Source: Brevundimonas intermedia (GTDB lineage Bacteria; Pseudomonadota; Alphaproteobacteria; Caulobacterales; Caulobacteraceae). From it: a stretch of 64,000 nucleotides of DNA. A model generated the notes under the pieces. The model searched no databases. It was given only the letters and a program-made list of their open reading frames with translations, and had not been told where the DNA came from. The translations under genes were made by a program, and so were the position numbers. Of this stretch, positions 9,373 through 17,480 are shown piece after piece. Location of the stretch: assembly GCF_004614235.1 (NCBI RefSeq), contig NZ_SPVH01000006.1:682001-746000 (forward strand). The letters run 5' to 3'. Position 1 is the first letter of the stretch. Every line of letters starts with the position of its first letter.

Positions 9373-11700
9373 ATGACGCGACCTCTCAAGCCTGCGGCTT
9401 CCCGTAGAAATTTCTTGTCTGGCCTGGGGCTTTTGGCCCTGATGGGCGCCGGAGTGTTCCCAATGCCTGTATCCGCCCAAGCGTCCCGCACCGTCGCGCG
9501 TCACCGCCAGAAGATCGAGGATCTGATCGCGGCCATGACGGTCGAGGAGAAGGCGGGACAGCTGAATCTGCTGGCCGACCCGTTCCGCTGGATGCCTACG
9601 GCGGTGAACCCGCTGGACGGCACGGGGGATCCCGCGCGCGTCACCGCCCTGATCCGCGAAGGCAAGGTCGGCAGCCTGTTCAATGGCATCGGCGCCGAGA
9701 CGGGCCGCCGCATCCAGCAGGTGGCGATGGAAGAAAGCCGGCTGAAGATCCCGCTGCTGTTCGCGGCGGACGTGATCCACGGCCTGTCCACCATCTTCCC
9801 CGTGCCGCTGGCCGAGGCTGCGGCCTTCGACACCGAACTGGCGCGGCGCACCGCGCGGGCGGCGGCCATCGAGACGGCGGCCTCGGCCGTACACCAGACC
9901 TACGCCCCCATGGTGGACGTGGCGCGCGACCAGCGCTGGGGCCGCAACGTCGAGGGCGCCGGCGAGGACGTGCTGCTGAACAACCTGCTGGCCGCCGCCC
10001 GCGTGCGCGGCTTCCAGGGCGACAAGGGGCTGGACGACCGCGACGCCGTTCTGGCCACCGCCAAACACATGGCCGCCTATTCCGCCGCCGTCGGCGGGAT
10101 GGAATACAACACCACCGACATGAGCGAGCAGACGCTGCGCGGGGTCTTCCTGCCGCCGTTCAAGGCGTCGGTGGACGCCGGCGCCCTGTCGATCATGAGC
10201 GCCTTCAACGACGTGAACGGCGTGCCGGCGTCGGGCAGCCGCAAGCTGCTGACCGACATCCTGCGCGGCGAATGGGGCTTCGAAGGCTTCGTGGTCTCCG
10301 ACTACACCTCCGAGCAGGAACTGGTGGCCCACGGCTTCGCCGAGGACGGCCGCGACGCCGCGCGTCTGGCGTTCAACGCCGGGGTGGACGTGTCGATGGT
10401 GTCGGGCCTGTATCTGGAGCATCTGCCCGGCCTCGTGGCCTCGGGCGAAGTGTCGATGGCGCGTCTGGACGAGGCGGTGCGCCGCGTCCTGAACACCAAG
10501 GCGGCGCTGGGCCTGTTCGACGATCCCTATCGCGGCACCGATCCGGTGCGCGAGAAGGCCGTGGTGGGCGCGCGCGAACATATCGAACTGTCGCGCGAGG
10601 CGGGCCGCAAGTCGGTCGTGCTGCTGAAGAACGACAATGGGCTGTTGCCGCTGAACAAGAGCCAGAAGATCGCCCTGATCGGTCCGTTCGCCGACGACGT
10701 GGACAATGTCTGGGGGCCGTGGACCATCTGGGGCGCGCCCGAGCGTCGCGTCTCGCTGGAGGCCGGCTTCCGTGCGGCCATGAGCGATCCCCAGCGTCTG
10801 ACCATCGCGCGTGGTTCGGGCGTCGAGACGCCGCTGGACGGCGGGATCGACCAGGCCGTCGCGGCCGCCCACGACGCCGATGTCATCGTCCTGGCCATCG
10901 GCGAGGCGACGAACATGTCGGGCGAGGCCCAGTCGCGCACCGAGATCGTGGTGCCTGCGCCGCAGGTCGCGCTGGTCGACGCCATGACGGCCCTGGGCAA
11001 GCCGATCGTCATCCTGCTGCGCAACGGCCGGGCCCTGGCGCTGGAAGGCAATGTCAAGAACGCCCAGGCCATCGTCGTCACCTGGTTCCTGGGCGAACAG
11101 ATGGGTCATGCCGTCGCCGACGTCCTGTTCGGCGATCACGGTCCGTCGGCGCGTCTACCGATCAGCTTCCCGCACAAGTCGGGCCAGCAACCCTATTCCT
11201 ACGACCGCAAGACGACCGGCCGCCCGGCCAATCCCGATCTGGCGACCGAGGAATACAAGTCCCGCTATCGCGAGACGCCCAATACGGCCCTGTATCCGTT
11301 CGGCTATGGTCTGACCTATGGCGCGATCAGCTATGGGCCGATCGAGATGCAGAGCGACAAGCTCCAGTGGGCCGGTACGCTGAACGTCGCGGTGACCGTG
11401 ACCAACACCGGATCGCGCGCGGCCGAGGAACTGGTTCAGCTCTATATCCACGACCGGGTCGCCAGCCTGACCCAGCCGGGGCGGCTGCTGAAGGACTTCA
11501 AGCGGGTGTCGCTGCGTCCGGGCCAAAGCGAGAAGGTGACCTTCACCCTGAACCCCCGCCAGCTGGGCTTCATCGGGGCGGACGAGACCTGGCGCATCGA
11601 GCCGGGCCTGTTCGATGTGTGGCTGGCGCCGCACGCCCAAGGCGGGGCGACGGCGACTTTCCAGCTGATCGGACCGGCTTCCATCACCGATGGTCGTTGA
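9373..11700 (+). CDS. bglX: Exported GH3 beta-glucosidase (BglX-like)
   Basis: Releases terminal beta-linked glucose (or xylose) from oligosaccharides in the periplasm. The 775-aa length is close to E. coli BglX. The N-terminus has a twin-arginine-type signal (SRRNFLSGLGLLALMGAG, then VSAQA cleavage), which suggests Tat export. The GH3 N-domain shows LLFAADVIHGLSTIFPVPLAE, KHMAAY and the nucleophile Asp310 in GFVVSDYTS. The second domain includes VLLKNDNGLLPL, and a C-terminal fibronectin III-like domain ends the protein (LVQLYIHDRVASLTQPG...LLKDFKRV). AAGGAGCG lies at good spacing before the ATG. It could help feed the xylose or glucose oxidation genes in this window, which is inference only. 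Confidence 0.93.
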   Translation: MTRPLKPAASRRNFLSGLGLLALMGAGVFPMPVSAQASRTVARHRQKIEDLIAAMTVEEKAGQLNLLADPFRWMPTAVNPLDGTGDPARVTALIREGKVGSLFNGIGAETGRRIQQVAMEESRLKIPLLFAADVIHGLSTIFPVPLAEAAAFDTELARRTARAAAIETAASAVHQTYAPMVDVARDQRWGRNVEGAGEDVLLNNLLAAARVRGFQGDKGLDDRDAVLATAKHMAAYSAAVGGMEYNTTDMSEQTLRGVFLPPFKASVDAGALSIMSAFNDVNGVPASGSRKLLTDILRGEWGFEGFVVSDYTSEQELVAHGFAEDGRDAARLAFNAGVDVSMVSGLYLEHLPGLVASGEVSMARLDEAVRRVLNTKAALGLFDDPYRGTDPVREKAVVGAREHIELSREAGRKSVVLLKNDNGLLPLNKSQKIALIGPFADDVDNVWGPWTIWGAPERRVSLEAGFRAAMSDPQRLTIARGSGVETPLDGGIDQAVAAAHDADVIVLAIGEATNMSGEAQSRTEIVVPAPQVALVDAMTALGKPIVILLRNGRALALEGNVKNAQAIVVTWFLGEQMGHAVADVLFGDHGPSARLPISFPHKSGQQPYSYDRKTTGRPANPDLATEEYKSRYRETPNTALYPFGYGLTYGAISYGPIEMQSDKLQWAGTLNVAVTVTNTGSRAAEELVQLYIHDRVASLTQPGRLLKDFKRVSLRPGQSEKVTFTLNPRQLGFIGADETWRIEPGLFDVWLAPHAQGGATATFQLIGPASITDGR

Positions 11701-11782
11701 CCCCGGCGACGGCAGGGCTTAACGACGCCGCCGTTTGCCTCCGGCCTTCGTATCGGCCGGATTCGGTTTTAGGAGCGCGCCC

Positions 11783-12943
11783 ATGACGACCAAGCTACTT
11801 CCGGGCGCCACCGGCGTCCTCGCGCTCGCTGACGGCACGGTCCTGCAGGGGATCGGCGTCGGCGCGGTCGGTTCGGCCCTGGGCGAGGTGGTCTTCAACA
11901 CCGCCATGACCGGCTATCAGGAAATCCTGACCGACCCGTCCTATATGAGCCAGATCCTGGCCTTCACCTTCCCCCACGTCGGCAACACCGGCACGAACGT
12001 GGAAGACATCGAACAGATCGGCGGCGGTTCGGACACCTCGGCGCGGGGCGCCATCTTCCGCGACGTGCCGACCGATCCGGCCAACTATCGCTCGGACGCC
12101 AGTTTCGACGACTGGATGAAGCGGCGCGGCGTGGTGGGTCTGGCCGGCGTGGACACCCGCGCCCTGACCAAGATCATCCGCGACAAGGGCGCCCCGCACG
12201 CGGTCATCGCCCATGATCCGAACGGCGAATTCGACCTGGACGCTTTGATCGCCCAGGCCCGCGCCTGGACCGGCCTGGTCGGTCTGGACCTGGCCAAGCC
12301 CGCCTCGACGCTTCAGGCGTTCGAATGGGACGAGGGTCTGTGGGAATGGCCGGAAGGTCATCCGAAGACTGAAGGCCGCAAGTCCGTGGTCGTCATCGAC
12401 TATGGGGTGAAGCGCAACATCCTTCGCGCCCTGGCCTCGACCGGCGCCAAGATCACCGTGGTCCCGGCGACCACGACGGCGGAAGAGGTTCTGGCCCGCA
12501 ATCCTGACGGCGTCGTCCTGTCCAACGGTCCGGGCGATCCGGCCGCGACCGGCGAATACGCCGTGCCGGAAATCCAGAAACTGGTCGCCAGCGGCAAGCC
12601 CCTGATGGGCATCTGCCTGGGCCACCAGATGCTGGCCCTGGCCCTGGGCGCCAAGACGGTGAAGATGGAACAGGGCCACCACGGCGCCAACCATCCGGTC
12701 AAGGACCTGACCACCGGCAAGGTCGAGATCGTGTCGATGAACCACGGCTTCACCGTCGATCGCGACAGCCTGCCCGACGCCGTGACCGAAACCCACGTCA
12801 GCCTGTTCGACGGCACCAACTGCGGCATCGCGGTCAAGGACAAGCCGATCTTCAGCGTCCAGCACCACCCTGAGGCCTCGCCCGGCCCGGCGGACAGCCT
12901 GTATCTGTTCGACCGGTTCGCCGACCTGATGGGCCCGCGCTGA
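11783..12943 (+). CDS. carA: Carbamoyl-phosphate synthase small subunit
   Basis: Glutaminase subunit supplying ammonia for carbamoyl phosphate, used for arginine and pyrimidines. The 386-aa protein has the CarA N-terminal domain (VGEVVFNT-like motif [21 protein letters not shown]) and a class I amidotransferase domain. Nucleophile Cys278 lies in [14 protein letters not shown], and the His and Glu of the triad in [13 protein letters not shown]. The oxyanion segment VLSNGPGDP is present. The start at 11783 is supported by AGGAGCG at 11771; an ATG-less upstream open frame is not needed. carB is not adjacent, unlike in enterobacteria. The next gene starts 5 bp after the stop. Confidence 0.96.
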   Translation: MTTKLLPGATGVLALADGTVLQGIGVGAVGSALGEVVFNTAMTGYQEILTDPSYMSQILAFTFPHVGNTGTNVEDIEQIGGGSDTSARGAIFRDVPTDPANYRSDASFDDWMKRRGVVGLAGVDTRALTKIIRDKGAPHAVIAHDPNGEFDLDALIAQARAWTGLVGLDLAKPASTLQAFEWDEGLWEWPEGHPKTEGRKSVVVIDYGVKRNILRALASTGAKITVVPATTTAEEVLARNPDGVVLSNGPGDPAATGEYAVPEIQKLVASGKPLMGICLGHQMLALALGAKTVKMEQGHHGANHPVKDLTTGKVEIVSMNHGFTVDRDSLPDAVTETHVSLFDGTNCGIAVKDKPIFSVQHHPEASPGPADSLYLFDRFADLMGPR

Positions 12944-12947
12944 CGCG

Positions 12948-13892
12948 ATGAAACAGGGGGCCGTCCGGTCGGACTATCTGGACTGGCTGGCCCAGGCGCT
13001 GGAGGTCGGACGCGGCATCGCGCCCCTGCCCGACGGCGACGTGGTGGTCGGCTACGCCACCGGATACGACGCCGCCGACATCGCGCCCTTCGTCCTGTCG
13101 TTACGGGCCGTGTTCGGCGGTCCGGTCGCCTTGGTCGTGGATGCCGAGCCGGCCCTGCGCGCCTTCCTGGCCCAGCACGACGTGATCGCCGTCGATGCGC
13201 CCGTCTGGCGCGGATGGGCGCCCCATCCGGTGATGCAGCGGTTCGTCGCCTTCGCCGGTCTGCTGGGGGATCGTCCGGGCGCGTCCCTGGCCTGCGACGT
13301 GCGCGACGTGATCTTTCAGGCCGCGCCCTTCTCGCCGGCGCCCGAGGGTCTGGAGGCCTTCGTCGAGGCCGAGGCGCCGCTGGCCGATCACGCCTTCAAC
13401 ATGAAATACCTGCGCGCCCTGTTCGGCGAGGGGATCGCGGCGTCTTTGGCCGAAAAGGCCTGTCTGTGCGTCGGCACGATCCTGGGGCCGCGCGCCGAGG
13501 TGTCGCGCCTTTCGCGACTGATCCTGTCGCTGGCGGGCGCGCCCCGTTCGGATATAGGCGGGGCGTTCGGCGCGGACCAGGCCGCCTTCAATATGGCGAT
13601 CCATCAAGGGCTGGTCGGCGCGTCGATCCGACCCAACTACGGCCGCGTGGCGACCCTGGGCCTGACGGCGGGCGACACTCTGACTTTTGCAGACGGAAAG
13701 GTGATCAATCCCGACGGCGGGTTCAGCCCCATCGTCCATCAGCACGACCGCCATCCGCATCTGGATGCGCCGGTCCATGCCCTGTGGGGCGGCGGGCTGG
13801 AGCATCGTAAGCGCGTGCGGCCCAAGTCGGCGGGCCAGAAGCTGGAGAAGCTGAAGGCCTCTCTGAGGCGCCGGACGCCCGAACTGCGATAG
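12948..13892 (+). CDS. Putative GT-A-like glycosyltransferase
   Basis: A 314-aa cytosolic protein with no signal peptide or membrane helix. The central LACDVRDVIFQAAPF looks like the DxD-type nucleotide-sugar and metal motif of GT-A enzymes (xSDVRDVxFQxDPF in relatives). FGADQAAFNMAIHQGL matches the D-Q-x-x-x-N helix often found later in such proteins. The basic C-terminus (HRKRVRPKSAGQKLEKLKASLRRR) could contact membrane or glycan. It begins 5 bp after carA, so it may be co-transcribed, but no pathway link is evident. Family membership is recognised from motifs only; the donor and acceptor are unknown. Confidence 0.6.
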   Translation: MKQGAVRSDYLDWLAQALEVGRGIAPLPDGDVVVGYATGYDAADIAPFVLSLRAVFGGPVALVVDAEPALRAFLAQHDVIAVDAPVWRGWAPHPVMQRFVAFAGLLGDRPGASLACDVRDVIFQAAPFSPAPEGLEAFVEAEAPLADHAFNMKYLRALFGEGIAASLAEKACLCVGTILGPRAEVSRLSRLILSLAGAPRSDIGGAFGADQAAFNMAIHQGLVGASIRPNYGRVATLGLTAGDTLTFADGKVINPDGGFSPIVHQHDRHPHLDAPVHALWGGGLEHRKRVRPKSAGQKLEKLKASLRRRTPELR

Positions 13893-13910
13893 GTTTTCCC
13901 CTGCAATTCC

Positions 13911-14015
13911 GTCATCCTAGGCCTAATGCCTAGGATCCATACGCCCGGCATCGACGATGGCGCACCCTGCGGACGCACCGGGAGTCTGGATCCTCGCCAC
14001 AAGGGCGCGGATGAC
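13911..14015. repeat. Palindromic extragenic element, family B copy 1
   Basis: Begins GTCATCCTAGG and ends GGATCCTCGCC...GCGGATGAC. The right half (GGGAGTCTGGATCCTCGCC and on) is nearly identical to the right half of the copy at 22556-22661. The ends are complementary (GTCATCC and GGATGAC), so the whole can fold back. It lies in the 3' flank of the glycosyltransferase-like gene. Confidence 0.75.
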
Positions 14016-14038
14016 GGGCTGTGGTGTTGGCCGGCGTC

Positions 14039-14305
14039 TTACGGCAGGGGCGCGAAGCTGCGCTCTTCGCGCAGGGCGCTGGCTTTGCGAACCGCCATGG
14101 GCGCGGCGTGCAGCCAGTAGTCGGCGTCTTCGAGCCGCTGTTCGCGGCGGCGTTCCAGCCCCCGCATCCGGCGCAGGGCGGCGTTTTCCAGCAGGCGCGC
14201 GTGCAGGGCGCGGGGCGATATCTCGACGATGGCGGGGGAGCCGGGGACGGCGACGGCGTCGGGGCCTTGAGGCTCCACCGCCGGACGGGCGATGGCGATG
14301 AACAT
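14039..14305 (-). CDS. Small hypothetical protein, 88 aa
   Basis: Not recognised. It opens MFIAIARPAVEPQGPD and has a predicted helical, Arg/Glu-rich middle (LLENAALRRMRGLERRREQ), with no signal peptide, cysteine cluster or membrane segment. Amino acid use looks more protein-like than the overlapping frames, and it fills the gap between a family B repeat and the tRNA gene. There is no strong ribosome binding site upstream. It may be a genus-specific protein; a chance frame is possible. Confidence 0.45.
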   Translation of the reverse strand: MFIAIARPAVEPQGPDAVAVPGSPAIVEISPRALHARLLENAALRRMRGLERRREQRLEDADYWLHAAPMAVRKASALREERSFAPLP

Positions 14306-14509
14306 TCAGTGTCTCGGTTCAGGAGGGGAGAGGCGCTTCTGCGCCGAGCTAACGACGGGTTAACCACAGGCTCTGTGGATAGTTCCTGAGTGCGTCCGAA
14401 AAAAGTCCATGAATCGAAAGGCTTACTGCCCGGTTCCGAACAAAATAGTTACTGAAATCTTAATCCGGGTCCGGAGCGATCGCTCGACGGTCCGTGATCT
14501 AAAGTCCGG

Positions 14510-14584
14510 TGGCAGTCCCTAGGGGAGTCGAACCCCTCTTTTCAGGTTGAAAACCTGACGTCCTAACCGATAGACGAAGGGACC
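14510..14584 (-). tRNA. tRNA-Glu (UUC)
   Basis: Read on the minus strand. The acceptor stem pairs GGTCCCT with AGGGACT. The D arm is GTC...GAC, and the anticodon stem is TCAGG/CCTGA around loop TTTTCAA with anticodon TTC at 14549-14551. The T arm is AGGGG-TTCGACT-CCCCT. A genome-encoded CCA ends at 14510. All stems pair as expected for tRNA-Glu. Confidence 0.97.
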
Positions 14585-14636
14585 GCGGCCGGGGCGGCGC
14601 ATTTGCCCCGGTTCGGCCCCTCCTGCAAGCAAAAAG

Positions 14637-15833
14637 TTACGCCGCCTCCGCCGTCGCCGGGATGACGGCGTCCAGGGCCGGGAAGAGGTCGGCGATCAGA
14701 TCCTCGACATGCTCCAGCCCGACCGACAGCCGCACCAGGCCGTCGCCGATGCCGGCGGTGGCGCGCTGTTCCGGGGTCATGGCGGCGTGGGTCATGGTGG
14801 CGGGGTGGGCGATCAGGCTTTCGACCCCGCCCAGGGATTCAGCCAGGGTGAAGATCTCCAGCGCCTCGACCAGGTCGCGCACCGCGTCCGTGCCGCCTTC
14901 CAGTTCGAAGCTGAGCATCGCGCCGGGGCCGGCCTGCTGGGCGGCGACCAGGGCGTGGTTGGGGTGGGACTTCAGGCCGGGATAGTGGACGACCTTCACA
15001 GCCGGGTGGGCGTCCAGCAGCTCGGCGATCTTGCCCGCCGTGGCCTGTTGCCGCTCGATCCGGGCGAACAGGGTTCGCACCCCGCGCAGGGTCAGATAGG
15101 CGTCGAAGGGCGAGCCGGTCACGCCGGTGCAGTTGGCCCACCAGGCCAGGGTCTGGTGATCCTCGGCGTCGGCCGAGATGACGGCGCCGCCGACCACGTC
15201 GGAATGGCCGTTGATGAACTTGGTGGTCGAGTGGACGACGAAGTCGGCGCCCAGCTTGATCGGGTTCTGAAGCGCGGGCGACAGGAAGGTGTTGTCGCAC
15301 ACCACCTTGGCGCCGGCCGCATGGGCGCGGGCGCAGATGTCGGCGACATCGACCAGGCGCAGCAGGGGATTGGACGGGGTCTCGACCAGAACCAGTTTGG
15401 GCTTCAGCGCAAGGGCGGCCTCGAAGGCGACGGGATCGCCCTGATCGACCAGCAGCAGGTCGAAATGACCCTTCCTGGCGCGGGCGTTCAGCAGGCGGCA
15501 GGTGCCGCCGTAGCAGTCGTGCGGGGCGATCAGCAGGTCGCCCGGCTCCAGCAGGGTAAGGGGCAGATCGACCGCGGCCATGCCCGTGGCGGTGATGACG
15601 CAGCCCGCGCCGCTTTCCAGCTCGGCCAGGGTCTCGGCCAGGACGTCGCGGGTCGGATTGCCCGAGCGGCTGTAGTCGTATTTCCGCTTCTGCTCGAAAC
15701 CGGCGAAGGAATAGTTGGACGACAGATACAGGGGCGGCATGACCGCGCCATGGGCCGTGTCCGTATCCACGCCCGTGCGGGCAGCGATGGTGTGCGGGTC
15801 GGCCTTACGCGAGGGGGGGCGGCGGGCAGTCAT
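14637..15833 (-). CDS. metB: Cystathionine gamma-synthase / O-acylhomoserine sulfhydrylase family (PLP)
   Basis: Uses an O-acylhomoserine from MetX plus cysteine (or sulfide) to form cystathionine (or homocysteine). The 398-aa protein shows the Cys/Met-metabolism PLP fold: YDYSRSGNPTRDVLAETLAELE at the start, LVETPSNPLLRLVDVA, CDNTFLSPALQNP (Asp to the pyridine N) and the PLP lysine in HSTTKFINGHSDVVGG. ESLGGVESLIAHPATMTHA is the usual C-terminal substrate-site motif. Its ATG overlaps the metX stop (ATGA). Motifs and the metX context favour gamma-synthase; a sulfhydrylase or lyase role cannot be ruled out. Confidence 0.88.
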   Translation of the reverse strand: MTARRPPSRKADPHTIAARTGVDTDTAHGAVMPPLYLSSNYSFAGFEQKRKYDYSRSGNPTRDVLAETLAELESGAGCVITATGMAAVDLPLTLLEPGDLLIAPHDCYGGTCRLLNARARKGHFDLLLVDQGDPVAFEAALALKPKLVLVETPSNPLLRLVDVADICARAHAAGAKVVCDNTFLSPALQNPIKLGADFVVHSTTKFINGHSDVVGGAVISADAEDHQTLAWWANCTGVTGSPFDAYLTLRGVRTLFARIERQQATAGKIAELLDAHPAVKVVHYPGLKSHPNHALVAAQQAGPGAMLSFELEGGTDAVRDLVEALEIFTLAESLGGVESLIAHPATMTHAAMTPEQRATAGIGDGLVRLSVGLEHVEDLIADLFPALDAVIPATAEAA

Positions 15834-16870
15834 GCTTTGATGTCCTTGAAAGCGGCGCGGAGGATGTCGCCGACGAAGGCGTCCTCCTTCAGGAAGGCGT
15901 CGTGGCCATACAGGGAGGGCGCCTCGACAAAGCGCCACAGGGTCGGCAACCGCGCGGCCAGCTCGCGGATGTCGTCGATCGGCACCAGCCGGTCGGAGGT
16001 GAAGCCGATCAGGGTGACGGGGGTCTTGATGGCCTCGGGCGTCACGCTGTGGCGGTCCAGCGAGTCGGACATCGACAGCCAGCGGGCCGGGGTGGTGTGG
16101 GTGCGATACGCCTGGCCCCGCGCCGTCAGATAGTCGCAGACGGGATAGGCGCCGCCGACGGCCTGGGGCGCGGTGGTCTCGAACCGGTCGTGGAATTCCT
16201 CGGCCGTGCGGTAGGTGGTCATGGCCAGTTCGCGGGCCAGGGCGACGCCTTCCTCGGGGCGGCCGGCGGCGACGGCGAACTGAAGGATGCGGCGCTGGAT
16301 GCCGCGCCAGGCGGTGGCCTGGGGGTGGGCGCGGTGGGCGGCCGAGACCACGATCAGCTGCTCGGCCCAGTCGGGGAACAGTTCGGCGAAGGCCAGGCCG
16401 ACCATGCCGCCGTAGGAACAGCCGACGAAGGCGGAGACGCGCTCGATCTTCAGATGGGTCAGCACCAGGGCCAGCAGGCGGGCCTGGTCGTGGGTGGTGA
16501 TGGTGACGGGGGTTTCCAGGAACTCGGCGCCGGGCGCGAAGTCGACCGCCAGGACCTGGAAACGGCTCAGGTCGATGGGCCCGCGCACCGACACGGCGCC
16601 CGACCACCAGCCCAGGCCGTTGGTCTCGGTGCGGTGGACGAAACGGCCGGCCGAGATGCCGCCGGCGACGACGACGACGGGCGCGCCGATCCGGCCGTGC
16701 AGGCGGCCGACGATATTGGGCTGGTTCAGCCGTTCGCCCCAGGCCAGGCGGAAGTCGGCGGGAATGGGCACGATGACGTCGCGGGCGCCGCCGCGTTCAC
16801 GGGAAGGCGTCTTGGCTGTCGCGATGCGACAATCGGGGTCTTCGAACAGGGAGGTTTCAGCCAGGGTCAT
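15830..16870 (-). CDS. metX: Homoserine O-acyltransferase, MetX family (likely succinyltransferase type)
   Basis: Activates homoserine by O-acylation, committing it to methionine. Alpha/beta-hydrolase fold, 346 aa: VVVVAGGISAGRFV (oxyanion region), FVGCSYGGMVGLAFAE with the nucleophile Ser, IGFTSDRLVP with the Asp, and LYGHDAFLKED with the His. The GCSYGG elbow and the short length resemble the MetXS succinyltransferase branch more than MetXA (GGSMGG), but acyl specificity is an inference. The start at 16870 (MTLAETSLF) is chosen because everything upstream belongs to the riboswitch leader. Regulation: a SAM riboswitch and a hairpin covering the ribosome binding region lie directly upstream. 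It is co-translated with metB. Confidence 0.9.
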   Translation of the reverse strand: MTLAETSLFEDPDCRIATAKTPSRERGGARDVIVPIPADFRLAWGERLNQPNIVGRLHGRIGAPVVVVAGGISAGRFVHRTETNGLGWWSGAVSVRGPIDLSRFQVLAVDFAPGAEFLETPVTITTHDQARLLALVLTHLKIERVSAFVGCSYGGMVGLAFAELFPDWAEQLIVVSAAHRAHPQATAWRGIQRRILQFAVAAGRPEEGVALARELAMTTYRTAEEFHDRFETTAPQAVGGAYPVCDYLTARGQAYRTHTTPARWLSMSDSLDRHSVTPEAIKTPVTLIGFTSDRLVPIDDIRELAARLPTLWRFVEAPSLYGHDAFLKEDAFVGDILRAAFKDIKA

Positions 16871-16877
16871 CGTCGTT

Positions 16878-16911
16878 CCGCATCGTTCTCGCTCAGCAAG
16901 GCTCGATGCGG
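16878..16911 (-). promoter_or_regulatory. Hairpin covering the metX ribosome binding region
   Basis: CCGCATCG (16911-16904) pairs perfectly with CGATGCGG (16885-16878) on the minus strand. The 3' arm ends 7 nt before the metX ATG and holds the only purine-rich Shine-Dalgarno candidate. Just upstream, GTGGAGC (16948-16942) can pair with GCTCCAC (16927-16921), sharing one base with the riboswitch P1 stem. Neither has a U-run, so the expression platform looks translational. This mechanism is inferred from the folds. Confidence 0.6.
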
Positions 16912-16947
16912 TGACAGATCGTGGAGCGTCGTCTCGCCGATGCTCCA

Positions 16948-17060
16948 CTCATCTCTCGCGATCCCGAAGGATCTCGCAGGAGTTGGCACCGTTTCGAGCT
17001 GTGAGACCCGATGGTTGCCCCAGCGTCAAAGGGCCTAATCCCTCGGCTGGTCTTGATGAG
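16948..17060 (-). promoter_or_regulatory. SAM riboswitch (SAM-I clan) in the metX leader
   Basis: Binds S-adenosylmethionine and is expected to shut down metX-metB when SAM is plentiful. On the minus strand the leader opens CTCATCAAGACCAGCCGAGG and closes with GATGAG, which pairs as P1 with CTCATC. In between come GAGGGATTAGGCCC, then GGGGCAACC, CGGTGCCAACTCCTGC and a P4 hairpin with TTCG loop (GATCCTTCGGGATC). Order and sequence follow the S-box core (AGAG...GGAGGGAxTGGCCC...CCGGCAACC...GGTGCxAATTCCTGC...GATGAG). A SAM-I/IV variant of the same clan is the only close alternative. Confidence 0.9.
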
Positions 17061-17315
17061 TGACTTTACGTTGATCAAACAGGCGGCGCCGGTCAAGCGG
17101 AAAATTCATGCCATTAGCGGCTGTTGGCTGGCGCAGCCGGGTGTGAAATGAGCAGAAATTGGCCTGTCGCGAAAAAATCATCCATCGTCGCTTGACAGGA
17201 TGGGGGTGGTCTGATCACCCTAGGCTCAGATTTCAACCGGACCTGCCCTGTGCAACAGCGCTCGCTCATCGCCGAACTTTCCACCGTCGCCGGCCTCGCC
17301 GCGACGCGTTTCGGC

Positions 17316-17378
17316 ATGATTATTGGCACGACCGGCACCACCACCATCACCATGCCCTCACGGGCGGGACGAGTTTAG
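17316..17378 (+). CDS. thrL: thr operon leader peptide (attenuator)
   Basis: A 20-residue peptide, MIIGTTGTTTITMPSRAGRV, with six Thr and three Ile codons in its first 12 positions, ending 32 bp before a terminator. It is the hallmark of amino-acid attenuation by ribosome stalling at Thr or Ile codons. CGGGCGGG (17361-17368), inside its last codons, is perfectly complementary to CCCGCCCG in the 5' arm of the terminator, so it can act as the antiterminator strand. The same frame is open upstream to a GTG at 17250, which would give 42 residues; no strong Shine-Dalgarno marks either start. A TTGACA at 17192 may be part of the promoter, but no good -10 was found at standard spacing. Confidence 0.8.
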   Translation: MIIGTTGTTTITMPSRAGRV

Positions 17379-17410
17379 CGCGCCGAACCCCGGCAACCGC
17401 AGAACCCGAA

Positions 17411-17439
17411 CCCCGCCCGGTCCGCCTGGCGGGGTTTTT
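17411..17439 (+). terminator. Attenuator terminator before the aspartokinase-homoserine dehydrogenase gene
   Basis: CCCCGCC (17411-17417) pairs with GGCGGGG (17428-17434), followed by TTTTT. Its 5' arm can instead pair with CGGGCGGG in the leader peptide codons (8 bp). The two structures are mutually exclusive, as in classical attenuators. Confidence 0.85.
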
Positions 17440-17480
17440 CTATTTCACCCCACCCCATCCCGACTTTTCCGAGAACCCTG

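Noticed and set aside
9319..11139. 606-codon frame antisense to the GH3 gene
   Set aside because: Shadow of bglX; the sense protein has all GH3 landmarks.
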